Shown piece after piece: positions 25,577 through 32,561 of a DNA stretch of 44,522 nucleotides. Source of the stretch: Embleya sp040605455 (lineage in GTDB: Bacteria > Actinomycetota > Actinomycetes > Streptomycetales > Streptomycetaceae); the NCBI RefSeq assembly GCF_040605455.1, contig NZ_JBEXCV010000065.1, forward strand, positions 1 through 44,522, in the 5' to 3' direction. The notes beneath the pieces were generated by a model, which did not search any database, had not been told where the DNA came from, and saw only the letters and a program-made list of their open reading frames with translations. Position 1 is the first letter of the stretch. Every line of letters begins with the position of its first letter. The translations under genes and the position numbers were made by a program.

Positions 25577-25900
25577 TCAGCCCCGGGCCCGCGAGGCGGG
25601 CGGAGCGGGCGGCCCGGACGGTCCCCCGTCGCACTCGCGCACCGGCCGAACGTGCTCGTCCGGCAGCGGATGAGCACGTGCCTCGTCGCCCTCGACCACC
25701 GGCTCGGCCGTCGGCCGATCACCCTCGGGAACCGGCGCGATCGCCTCCGTCGACTCCCCCGCCGGCGTCGGCGCCCCGACCGCTTGCACGTCGGCGGCCC
25801 GCTCCACCCGCGCCCGCGCCTTGGCGGCCCGAAGCACCACGACCACGCACGCGAGGAACGCCAGGTATGCGACCACCCCCACCGCCAACCAGGTCCACAC
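25577..25900 (-). CDS. small single-span membrane protein (107 aa)
   Basis: GTG 25900 is preceded by GGGGAGAGG at a good distance, so I prefer it to a start 30 bases upstream without a ribosome site. One TM segment (about 4-24, LAVGVVAYLAFLACVVVVL) is followed by a basic stop-transfer stretch (RAAKARARVERAA) and an acidic, Pro/Glu-rich cytoplasmic tail. No family recognised. It lies just upstream of the bpa-like gene on the same strand (45-base gap). Confidence 0.55.
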   Translation of the reverse strand: MWTWLAVGVVAYLAFLACVVVVLRAAKARARVERAADVQAVGAPTPAGESTEAIAPVPEGDRPTAEPVVEGDEARAHPLPDEHVRPVRECDGGPSGPPAPPASRARG

Positions 25901-26045
25901 AGCCCTCTCCCCACGCCAGTCGATCACCAAGAGCTATCAACCGAAATCTACCCGTAAGCGAGGCTCGCCCAACGCGTCTCGCGCGTCCGCCTCGTGCGGG
26001 TTTCGTGGAGAACCCGTGCAGGCCCGCCGTCCGACCGAACGGGAC

Positions 26046-26065
26046 GACCGGTCTACCGACCGGTC
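26046..26065. promoter_or_regulatory. double GACCGGTC palindrome (orphan TetR-like operator)
   Basis: GACCGGTC occurs at 26046-26053 and 26058-26065, 12 bp apart; the composite is itself nearly symmetric. GACCGGTC cores are common in TetR operators of actinomycetes. No intact gene starts beside it; only a decayed tnsA fragment and possible TetR scrap are nearby. The rest of 25901-26156 shows no gene. Confidence 0.4.
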
Positions 26066-26156
26066 TGCGAACCTCACGCCCCCCAAGGACGCACGGCGGG
26101 CGACCCGGGTTCCCGCCCGCCCACCCCGATTCACCCGAGCCCCTCCCACCTCGTCG

Positions 26157-26382
26157 TTCGTGCCGCCAGAGCAGGTGATAGAGCACCGGCAACACCGCAA
26201 TCCGGTCTCCGACGTCGTCGGCCCCCGCGAACAGCAACTGCGGTTCGACGAACACCTCCCGCAACAGCTCCGCCGCCGACACCCGATGGCAGCGCGGATG
26301 GCGATAGCGCGCCGCTCGCGGCGTCCCGCTCCACCCACGACTCGTAACCCCACCCGGTCACGCGAGGTCGCCGCCCAGTAGT
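26157..26382 (-). pseudogene. TnsA-like transposase endonuclease, C-terminal remnants
   Basis: Two out-of-frame pieces on the minus strand match different parts of streptomycete TnsA-like proteins. First, 26382-26317 encodes TTG...GYESWVERDAA. Then, seven bases on and in another frame, 26309-26157 encodes RYRHPRCHRV, SAAELLREVFVEPQLLFAGA and DVGDRIAVLPVLYHLLWRHE, the family's C-terminal region. The middle of the protein, including most of the nuclease core, is missing and the end is cut off, so the gene is dead. TnsA-like proteins cut the 5' ends of Tn7-type elements. No tnsB or tnsC is present. Identification is from memory of the family. Confidence 0.55.
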
Positions 26383-26417
26383 CAAATGAGTGACCACCTG
26401 CTTCACACACCCCGAGA

Positions 26418-26446
26418 ACCAGATCATCTGAGACGGGGCCCAGATC
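26418..26446 (+). repeat. 29-bp degenerate repeat, copy left of the methyltransferase
   Basis: ACCAGATCATCTGAGAC begins this unit; it matches 27283-27311 at 24 of 29 positions and, over its first half, 27252-27268. A second CCAGATC word follows inside it at a 22-bp step, so the sites look iterated like transposase-binding sites. Its minus-strand neighbour is the tnsA remnant. Confidence 0.6.
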
Positions 26447-26571
26447 TCTGGGGCCAAGGGCAAATGGTCGGTCACGGTCGGCATCTGCTGTTGTCCGCGG
26501 GGTAGGAAATACAGCCGGTGGGCATTCCGTCTCACTGAACATGGTCGGCTGCAACTGGACTGCTGACGTGG

Positions 26572-27216
26572 CTAGGACTGACGGCGTGCGAAGAGGACCG
26601 CACCCGGAACGCTCTCGTCGGGGTCGATCAGCATTTGGGCCTCGACGGTGAACCCGGCATCGCGTAGCCAGGCCGCCACTTGGTCGGGCCGGCGGCGGTG
26701 AACGTGGACGTTCATCGGGTGGCCGCCGTAGCCCTGCGTCTTCAGCCTCGACTCGTCGCCGACGTGAAAGCCGAGCAGCAGTGGTCCGCCGGGACGCAAC
26801 ACGCGCCGAAAGTGGCCGAACACCGTGGGCACTGCTTCGTCGGGGACGTGAATCAACGACCAAAATGCGAGCAGGCCGACGACTGAAGCATCGGCGAGGT
26901 CGAGGTCGGTCATCGAGCCCACCTCGAACCGCAGGCGGGGGTGGTCACGCCGAGCCACGTCGATCATCACGGATGAAAGGTCGATGCCGAAAGCGTCCAC
27001 ACCCAGCTCGTGCAGGTGAGCGGTGACGTGTCCAGGTCCGCAGCCCACGTCCGCCACCGGCCCACCGCCGGCGGCGTGCACCAAGTCGGCGAACAGCGCC
27101 AGAGCCGCCCGAAGATACGGCGCCCCGGCCAGAACCTCGCGTAGTTGGTCGGCATAGCTGACCGCGACCGTGTCGTACGAGGTCCGGGTGTCTGCCAACC
27201 AGCGGGCCGCATTCAT
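26572..27216 (-). CDS. class I SAM-dependent methyltransferase
   Basis: This 214-aa enzyme has a Rossmann-type methyltransferase core: motif I DVGCGPGH at 56-63, acidic Asp79 at the end of beta-2 (FGIDLS), and the post-motif segments LLAFWSLIHVPDE and RVLRPGGPLLLGFH. It methylates an unidentified, probably small, acceptor. ATG 27216 is chosen because the core family starts YDTVAVSYADQL just downstream; upstream in-frame codons are hydrophobic and probably not translated. The ribosome site is poor. The gene is bracketed by short repeats and by pieces of a tnsA-like gene, so it looks like inserted cargo. Confidence 0.82.
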   Translation of the reverse strand: MNAARWLADTRTSYDTVAVSYADQLREVLAGAPYLRAALALFADLVHAAGGGPVADVGCGPGHVTAHLHELGVDAFGIDLSSVMIDVARRDHPRLRFEVGSMTDLDLADASVVGLLAFWSLIHVPDEAVPTVFGHFRRVLRPGGPLLLGFHVGDESRLKTQGYGGHPMNVHVHRRRPDQVAAWLRDAGFTVEAQMLIDPDESVPGAVLFARRQS

Positions 27217-27251
27217 GGCTCGACAGAGTAGTGCAGTGATCAGGATGACGA

Positions 27252-27311
27252 ACCAGATCAACTGAGATCAACGACGAATCAGACCAGGTCACTTGAGACG
27301 GAGACCAGATC
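27252..27311 (+). repeat. degenerate repeats, copies right of the methyltransferase
   Basis: ACCAGATCAACTGAGAT (27252-27268) and ACCAGGTCACTTGAGAC followed by GGAGACCAGATC (27283-27311) resemble the copy at 26418-26446, all in the same orientation. The core ACCAG(A/G)TC recurs at 27304, about 21 bp on. This stretch is lower in G+C than its surroundings. Confidence 0.55.
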
Positions 27312-27358
27312 GTCGAGAAGAGCTTCCCAAATGCTGTGTTTTCGGGGACTCGCGGCAC

Positions 27359-27478
27359 GGGTTTCAGTCCGTCCAGGGTGAGGTCGAGGAGGCGTTCGGC
27401 CTGCTCTCGGCGCTCGGGCCTGGCCGAGGTGAGGGCGATGCCGGCGAGGGCGGCGAAAACTCGGCGGCCTTCGCTCGC
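27359..27478 (-). pseudogene. possible TetR-family C-terminal scrap
   Basis: Forty codons on the minus strand read FAALAGIALTSARP and EQAERLLDLTLDGLKP, which resembles the last helix of TetR-family regulators. There is no helix-turn-helix part and no stop where the protein should end; the frame runs on into the repeat region. The call rests on general resemblance only. Confidence 0.28.
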
Positions 27479-27564
27479 TGACGCGCCGTCAGCGCGAACG
27501 ATCCGGGCCGTACTCGGGCCGGGCGACCGCGTCCGGCCCGGCGCCCGGCGCGGCCGGATCCGAG

Positions 27565-27722
27565 GGTGGTCGCGGGTATCAGCCGGGGAAACTCGCGCCA
27601 CCCTTGGCCCAACGGAACTCCCGTACCGGATCCGCCAATTCGAACCTCGTGCTCCAGCCCTGCCCAAGCGGCTGCCGCCGACGCTCACCCGACTCGAAGA
27701 AGTCCAGTTCGAACGCGGACAA
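27565..27722 (-). pseudogene. TnsA-like transposase endonuclease, N-terminal remnant
   Basis: From about 27722 leftward the minus strand encodes SAFELDFFESGERRRQPLG, then FELADPVREFRWAKGGASFPG, which matches the N-terminus of TnsA-like proteins (beta strands followed by VRxFxxxKGxxxFPG). An in-frame TGA stands where a Trp codon is expected, and the match seems to continue in the next frame (PATT) to about 27565. The next part of the family (TTG...GYESW) appears 1.18 kb away at 26382, so the gene is interrupted. Confidence 0.5.
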
Positions 27723-27874
27723 CGCGGCATCACCGAACGCACGCGCCGGTACCCCCACCGTCCCCCCAGACCACCAGCAACCCCACCCGGTCAATCTTCG
27801 ATGGCAAACGGTGAAGCATCGCTGTCACAGGACAGACGGCACTCCACAGCACATGCTTGCGAAAGAAGCACTCC

Positions 27875-27909
27875 CGATATATCGTTGAGGCATCGCGAAC
27901 GATCGCGAT
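27875..27909 (+). promoter_or_regulatory. palindromes in the padR promoter region
   Basis: CGATATATCG (27875-27884) is a perfect 10-bp palindrome. ATCGCGA-ACGA-TCGCGAT (27892-27909) is a perfect 7-bp inverted repeat. The AT-rich dyad stands out in this GC-rich context and resembles operators bound by PadR-type repressors, which usually regulate themselves. Confidence 0.5.
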
Positions 27910-27913
27910 ACGC

Positions 27914-27952
27914 ACAGAAGATCAACACAGAAGATCAACACGGAAGATCAAC
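27914..27952 (+). repeat. three 13-bp direct repeats upstream of padR
   Basis: ACAGAAGATCAAC occurs at 27914-27926 and 27927-27939 exactly, and at 27940-27952 with one change (ACGGAAGATCAAC). They lie between the palindromes and the padR ribosome site, about 85-120 bases before the start codon. Confidence 0.9.
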
Positions 27953-28036
27953 CGGACCAACCGGGAGAACGACCGCCTGATCAAATGCAAGGTCGATCGG
28001 CGGCTCGACGAGTCGCCTCTTCACAAGGAGAAACCC

Positions 28037-28642
28037 ATGCACCGCAGCAAAGGGCGCCCCCCGTGGGGCGCAGAAGGACAGAACCGCCCCGCCTTCGGAC
28101 CGTGGGGCCCGCCCGGCCCCGGCCCGTGGGGACGCGGGCACGGCCACGGTGGCCGTGGCGGACCGGAAGGGCGCGGTCGAGGCCGTGGGCGCGGTCGCGC
28201 CCGACGCGGCGACGTACGGGCCTCGATCCTGGCCCTGCTCACCGAACGGCCGATGCACGGCTACGAGATGATCCAGGAGATCGGCGAACGCACCGGCGGT
28301 GTGTGGAAGCCCAGCCCCGGTTCGGTCTACCCGACCCTCCAGCTCCTGGAGGACGAGGGTGTGATCGAGGGCGTCGAGGGCAGCGGCCGCAAGCTGTTCA
28401 CCCTCACCGACGCCGGCCGTGAGGAGGCCGCCGCACTCCCCGAGGGCACCAAGCCCTGGGACGAGGCCAGCCAGGGCGTCGACTTCGAGGCGGTCCACGA
28501 CCTGCGCTCGGCGATGCACGGCATCGGCGACGCACTGCGCCAGCTGATGATGAACGGCACCGAGGCGCAGCGGGCCAAGGCCCTGGAGGTCGTCACCGAC
28601 ACGCGCAAGCGGCTCTACCTGATCCTGGCGGAAGCCGACTGA
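28037..28642 (+). CDS. PadR-family transcriptional regulator with Gly/Arg-rich N-terminus
   Basis: This 201-aa regulator has a PadR winged helix (about 55-125): RASILALLTERPMHGYEMIQEIGERT, then WKPSPGSVYPTLQLLEDEGVI. A C-terminal helix (about 165-200) for dimerisation follows, as in PadR-s1 proteins. The first 53 residues are a low-complexity Gly/Pro/Arg/His stretch (GRGRGRGR), common in actinobacterial members. AAGGAG lies six bases before ATG 28037. PadR proteins repress transporters or detoxification genes and themselves; no obvious target gene is adjacent, so autoregulation through the upstream palindromes is the simplest reading. Confidence 0.9.
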   Translation: MHRSKGRPPWGAEGQNRPAFGPWGPPGPGPWGRGHGHGGRGGPEGRGRGRGRGRARRGDVRASILALLTERPMHGYEMIQEIGERTGGVWKPSPGSVYPTLQLLEDEGVIEGVEGSGRKLFTLTDAGREEAAALPEGTKPWDEASQGVDFEAVHDLRSAMHGIGDALRQLMMNGTEAQRAKALEVVTDTRKRLYLILAEAD

Positions 28643-28717
28643 TGTGGGTCGCCCGGATCACCGATCGCCGTCTGCGGCTCGGCAAACCCGTGCCACCGCG
28701 CAGGCCGGTTCCGTGCG

Positions 28718-28755
28718 GGGTGTCCCGGTAGTCGAAACCGACTGCCGGGACACCC
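28718..28755. terminator. strong bidirectional hairpin terminator
   Basis: A 17-bp stem (28718-28734 with 28739-28755, one mismatch, AAAC loop) lies between the convergent padR and SDR genes. Confidence 0.85.
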
Positions 28756-28798
28756 TCCGGTCCGCCCCGTCGAACCCGACCGTCGGGGTGCCCCCCGA

Positions 28799-30175
28799 TC
28801 ACCAGGGCGCGACCCGATAGTCCTTGAGGAAACACCCGAACACCGGCTCTCCTCGCTCCCCGCGCACGATGGGGTCGTACACCCGAGCCGCACCGTCGAC
28901 GATGTCCAACGGCGTGCGGAACCCGGCCGCCGCGACCCGCGCCTTGTCCGGGAGCGGCTTCTCGTCGGTGATCCAGCCCGTGTCCACGCTGGTCATGTAC
29001 ACGCCGTCGGTGGCCAGTTCCTCGGCGCTGGTTCGGGTCAACATGTTGAGCGCGGCCTTGGCCATGTTGGTGTGCGGATGCCCGGGCGACTTGTAAGCGC
29101 GCCCGAACTGGCCCTCCACCGCCGACACGTTGACGATGTAGCGCCGCTCGCGCACGGCCGCGCGCAGCAGCGGCAGCAGCCGGCTCACCAGCACGAACGG
29201 TGCAGTGACGTTGACGAGTTGCACTTCGAGCAGCTCCACCGGATCCACCTCGTCCACCCGCCTGGACCACGAGTTGGCCGAAGCCCGGTCCGGAATCAGC
29301 CCCGCCGCGTCCGGCTCGACCCGAGCCGGCTCCGCACCGAGCGACGGCGCGGCCGGGTCCCACCCGTCGGCGGGCAACCGGTCGAGCGCGAACGAACCGA
29401 TCCCGGGCGCGAACGCGAACGCACCGGCCCCGAGCGCGGCCCGCTCGGCCGCCAACAACGGCCCGTACGCCGACGCCGGGCGCCGGATCGTCTGCGCCGC
29501 GTTGTTGACCAGGATGTCCAGGGGGCGGCCTTCGGCCACCAATCGATCGCACCAGGCCACCAGCCCGCCGAGGTCGCGCAGGTCGATCGCGTGCACGTGC
29601 AGCCGGTGCGCCCACGCGTCGTAGTCCGGCACGGCGGCGAACCGCTCGTGCGTGTCGTGCGGAAAGCGCGACGTCACGATCACCTCCGCGCCGTCGCGCA
29701 GGAGTTTGAGCACCAGTTCGTGGCCGATCTTCACCCGACCGCCGGTGACCAGCGCCCGCCGCCCGGTCAGGTCGGTGCGCGCGTGGCGTCGTTGTCGGTT
29801 CTCCACCGCGCACGAGGGGCACAGCCGGTGATAGAAGCCGTCGACCCGCCGGTAGGGCCGCTTGCAGACGTAGCAGCGCAGGCCCATCTCGACCACGCCG
29901 ACACACGAGGGCAGCCCGGTGTCGTCCAGCGGGAGGTCCTCGATCCGGTCGGCGGCGCCCAGCGCGGTCCGCTCGGTCACCGCGGTGCGCTCCCGCGTGC
30001 GCAGCTCACGCTGCTCGGCCCTGCGGCGGTGGCGCCCGGAACGGATGAAGGAGGCGAGCGCCTGCTCGATCCGCCGCCGCTCGGGCGCCTCCGGCCCCAG
30101 GTCGGAGAGCGCGCCGAGGACGGCGAGACAGTCCTCGAGGGATGGTGTGCGGGAGTGGGTGTCCGGGTCGTTCAT
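28799..30175 (-). CDS. SDR-family oxidoreductase with N-terminal Cys4 zinc motif
   Basis: This 458-aa protein is about 200 residues longer than a simple SDR. An N-terminal helical region (1-95) leads to CYVC...CPSC (Cys101, 104, 119, 122), a likely zinc site. A Rossmann SDR domain follows (137-458) with TGGRVKIG at 144-151, NNAAQT at 224-229 and Ser351. The usual Tyr-x-x-x-Lys is not there: the aligned stretch is HPHTNMAKAALNM, giving Thr369 and Lys373. I recall homologues sharing this HTNMAK form, so it seems a family trait rather than damage. Catalysis may differ from classical SDRs or be absent. Substrate unknown. ATG 30175 has a G-rich stretch upstream. Confidence 0.82.
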   Translation of the reverse strand: MNDPDTHSRTPSLEDCLAVLGALSDLGPEAPERRRIEQALASFIRSGRHRRRAEQRELRTRERTAVTERTALGAADRIEDLPLDDTGLPSCVGVVEMGLRCYVCKRPYRRVDGFYHRLCPSCAVENRQRRHARTDLTGRRALVTGGRVKIGHELVLKLLRDGAEVIVTSRFPHDTHERFAAVPDYDAWAHRLHVHAIDLRDLGGLVAWCDRLVAEGRPLDILVNNAAQTIRRPASAYGPLLAAERAALGAGAFAFAPGIGSFALDRLPADGWDPAAPSLGAEPARVEPDAAGLIPDRASANSWSRRVDEVDPVELLEVQLVNVTAPFVLVSRLLPLLRAAVRERRYIVNVSAVEGQFGRAYKSPGHPHTNMAKAALNMLTRTSAEELATDGVYMTSVDTGWITDEKPLPDKARVAAAGFRTPLDIVDGAARVYDPIVRGERGEPVFGCFLKDYRVAPW

Positions 30176-30311
30176 GGGGTCCCCCCGAGGGACGTGCGGC
30201 GGATCCGGCGGCCGGCCCTATGGCTCCGCGGGATCCGCGAAACGGGCGTCACCCGGGTGCACTGGCGGCTCCCATCGGTTTGCTCCCTTCACGGGCGGAT
30301 CGTGGGCACCT

Positions 30312-30360
30312 GCCGACGGAGCGTCGGGTCGGCACGTCGGCCGATCGCCGACGGAGCGTC
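30312..30360. repeat. 14-bp direct repeat in the SDR upstream gap
   Basis: GCCGACGGAGCGTC occurs at 30312-30325 and 30347-30360. The intervening GTCGGC/GCCGAC words can also form stems, so this may be the terminator of the ketopantoate reductase-like gene. No gene is seen in 30176-30432. Confidence 0.6.
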
Positions 30361-30432
30361 AGGTTAGCGAGCGGCCGACATGCCGGTCACCGGCTTTTCC
30401 CATCCGCTCCCGGTTGGCGCGGCTCGGCGTCC

Positions 30433-31416
30433 TCAGCGGGCCGAATCCCGACCGTCCACGACGGCGCGGAGCAGGTCGAGTTCGGACACCGAGCCGGGTT
30501 CGCCGCCGATCGCGACCAATCGGTTCGCCGCGCGCTGCAACTCGGCGTTGACCGGGGTCGGCACGCCGTGCAGCCGGCCGATCCGGACGATCTCGCCGTT
30601 GAGGTAGTCGGTCTCGATGCCGCCGGTGTGGCGGTACAGGCTCTGCCAGGACGAGCCGCCGGGTCGCCGCTCGCCGCGCACCGGGCGCACCTGGACGAGC
30701 GTGCTCACCGGCGCGAACTCGGCATGGATGCCCGCCGAGAAGAGCACCGTGCGGGCCTCGTCCATGGCCAATCGGTCCAGATTGCCGCCGCGCGCGCTCG
30801 GGCCGCACAGCGCCTCGACGGCGTTGCCCAGGTTGGTCACCAGCTTGCCGTACTTGTACGCGGTGATGTCCTCGTACACCTCGGAGCCGTAGCCGGCGCC
30901 CGACAAGACACGTGACACCTGGGCCGCGAACGTGTCCCGGCCGTGCGGGTAGCGGCCGATGTCCAGGACCCCGGTCACCGGCGACGAGTACGCGCGCACG
31001 ACGCCCGGTTCGAGGAAGGCGGTCGGGCACGCGACCAGGACCCCGTAGACGTTCGCGAACAGGCGCAGCGCGGTGCCCTCGTTGGCCACGCCGTTTTGCG
31101 CACACAGGATCGGCACCCGCGAATCGGCGTATCGGGCCAGCTCACGCAGTGCGTCGGCGGTGTCGTGGGACTTCACGCACAGCACCACCGCATCCACTTC
31201 GGCCCAGTCCACGAGCGGGTCCAGTGCCGCGATGTCGGTCACCGCGTCCAGCCGCACCACGTCCTCGCCGTCCGGGAACTGGACCCGAAGTCCGTGCGCG
31301 CGGATGGCGTCGACGTGGGCGCGCCGGCCCACCAGGTGTACGACGTGCCCCGCCTGCGCGAGGCGAGCACCGAGGACGCTGCCGACTGCCCCGGCCCCCA
31401 GGACTACAAATCGCAT
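30433..31416 (-). CDS. ketopantoate reductase (PanE/ApbA)-family protein
   Basis: This 327-aa protein has the two-domain ketopantoate reductase fold. The NADP-binding GxGxxG is GAGAVG at 7-12, Lys82 is in CVKSHD, and the ApbA_C domain (about 183-310) shows AYKYGKLVTNLGNAVEAL with candidate catalytic Lys188/Lys191 and Asn residues 195/198. Members reduce 2-dehydropantoate for coenzyme A synthesis, but actinomycetes carry several paralogues with unknown 2-keto acid substrates; there are no pantothenate neighbours here. GGGGAGGG lies six to nine bases before ATG 31416. Confidence 0.82.
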   Translation of the reverse strand: MRFVVLGAGAVGSVLGARLAQAGHVVHLVGRRAHVDAIRAHGLRVQFPDGEDVVRLDAVTDIAALDPLVDWAEVDAVVLCVKSHDTADALRELARYADSRVPILCAQNGVANEGTALRLFANVYGVLVACPTAFLEPGVVRAYSSPVTGVLDIGRYPHGRDTFAAQVSRVLSGAGYGSEVYEDITAYKYGKLVTNLGNAVEALCGPSARGGNLDRLAMDEARTVLFSAGIHAEFAPVSTLVQVRPVRGERRPGGSSWQSLYRHTGGIETDYLNGEIVRIGRLHGVPTPVNAELQRAANRLVAIGGEPGSVSELDLLRAVVDGRDSAR

Positions 31417-31778
31417 GGCCGATCCCTCCCCGACGCGAGAGGCCATCCAAACACGTCCCGGCATCGCCGTGGGGCCCGCGAGGCCACCGGTTTCCGGCCC
31501 CGCGACGCCGCGGATCGCACGGGCGCGTGACGGCGGGTGGGATGCCCGGGCGTGACCCGAATCCCGCCGGGTCGTTCCCGGGCACATTCTTGCCGGCACG
31601 GCGACGGACGCGTCGGATCGCCGGAGTCCGGCGCCTGCGAATGGTCAGGGCCGGGCACCCGAGAGTACCGGGGCGCGCGAGGTTCGGATCAAGGCCGCGG
31701 GTCGATGCCCGCCCGGATCGGCGCGCGGTCGGATCGACACCCGTCCGGGGCGATGCCCCGCTCGGGTCGACGTCCCGC
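31417..31778. other. gene-free gap
   Basis: This stretch upstream of the ketopantoate reductase-like gene shows no frame with a ribosome site or family match. Its left end must hold that gene's promoter. Near its right end an imperfect 17-bp tandem repeat (31758-31791) runs into the last codons of the acetyltransferase gene. Confidence 0.5.
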
Positions 31779-32300
31779 TCAGGTCGACGCCCACGCCGGT
31801 ACGTACCCACCGTCCCGATGCCCCGGACCGGACCCGCCGGACGGCGCCGGTGCGCGTCGCGCCGCGGGAACGTGCTGGATCGAGGTGTGCGGCTCACCGT
31901 CCACGACGGTGCGCCCGCCGCGCGGTTCGAACCCGCGACCGGTGAACCAGTCGGCGCTGCGCGCGTACACGTCGGCGATCACCGGGCGCGGGCCCGCCAG
32001 GACCAGGGCGTGCCGAACCAGGACGGTGGCATGACCCTGCCGCCGATGCGACAACAACGTACACACGCGGCCCATCCGCAACAGGCCGTCTCCCTCCTCG
32101 GTCAGGCGCAGCGTGGACACCGCCACTCCGTCCTGTTCCGCCCACAGGTGCGCGGTACCGGGCTCGATGTCACGGCCGTCGGGATCGAGCCAGGGCTGCC
32201 TGCGTGCGACCACGAATACCCGGCTGCGCAGCGACAGCAGCCGGTACAGACTCGCGGCGTCGATTTCGCCTGCTGTTCCGTAGAAGTACGACAGGTCCAT
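31779..32300 (-). CDS. GNAT-family acetyltransferase, ElaA-like
   Basis: This 173-aa protein matches the ElaA group of GNAT enzymes: LYRLLSLRSRVFVVARRQPWLDPDGRD, then the HLWAEQDGVAVSTLRL strands and the acetyl-CoA loop MGRVCTLLSHRRQGHATVLV (R-x-x-G-x-A/G type, about 90-110). It should transfer an acetyl group from acetyl-CoA to an unknown acceptor. The C-terminal 25 residues are low-complexity and Pro/Gly-rich. ATG 32300 (MDLSYFYG) has only a weak ribosome site. It is divergent from alaA. Confidence 0.75.
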   Translation of the reverse strand: MDLSYFYGTAGEIDAASLYRLLSLRSRVFVVARRQPWLDPDGRDIEPGTAHLWAEQDGVAVSTLRLTEEGDGLLRMGRVCTLLSHRRQGHATVLVRHALVLAGPRPVIADVYARSADWFTGRGFEPRGGRTVVDGEPHTSIQHVPAARRAPAPSGGSGPGHRDGGYVPAWAST

Positions 32301-32561
32301 GTGCGGCAGGGTGGCACCGCGAGCGCGCCGTCGGGTGTTTTGGATCTGCCACGCGGGCAACGCGCGGATGAACTCTTGTCGGCCGGCCGGCGGCGTCACG
32401 GGCGGGTGCCGGCGCGGTCCCGAGCGGGTATCGGGTGATCCACGTGGCAAATATCCCACTGCGTGCCGGACCCCGGGCGTGGAAGACTCGCAAGGTCGCC
32501 CGCCCACACCGTGCACCCGAGGATCGCGCGGGCGATTGCCCTGCGAGGAGGAGATATCCAG

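Noticed and set aside
27914..27952. CRISPR array
   Set aside because: Only three 13-bp units with no spacers and no cas genes.
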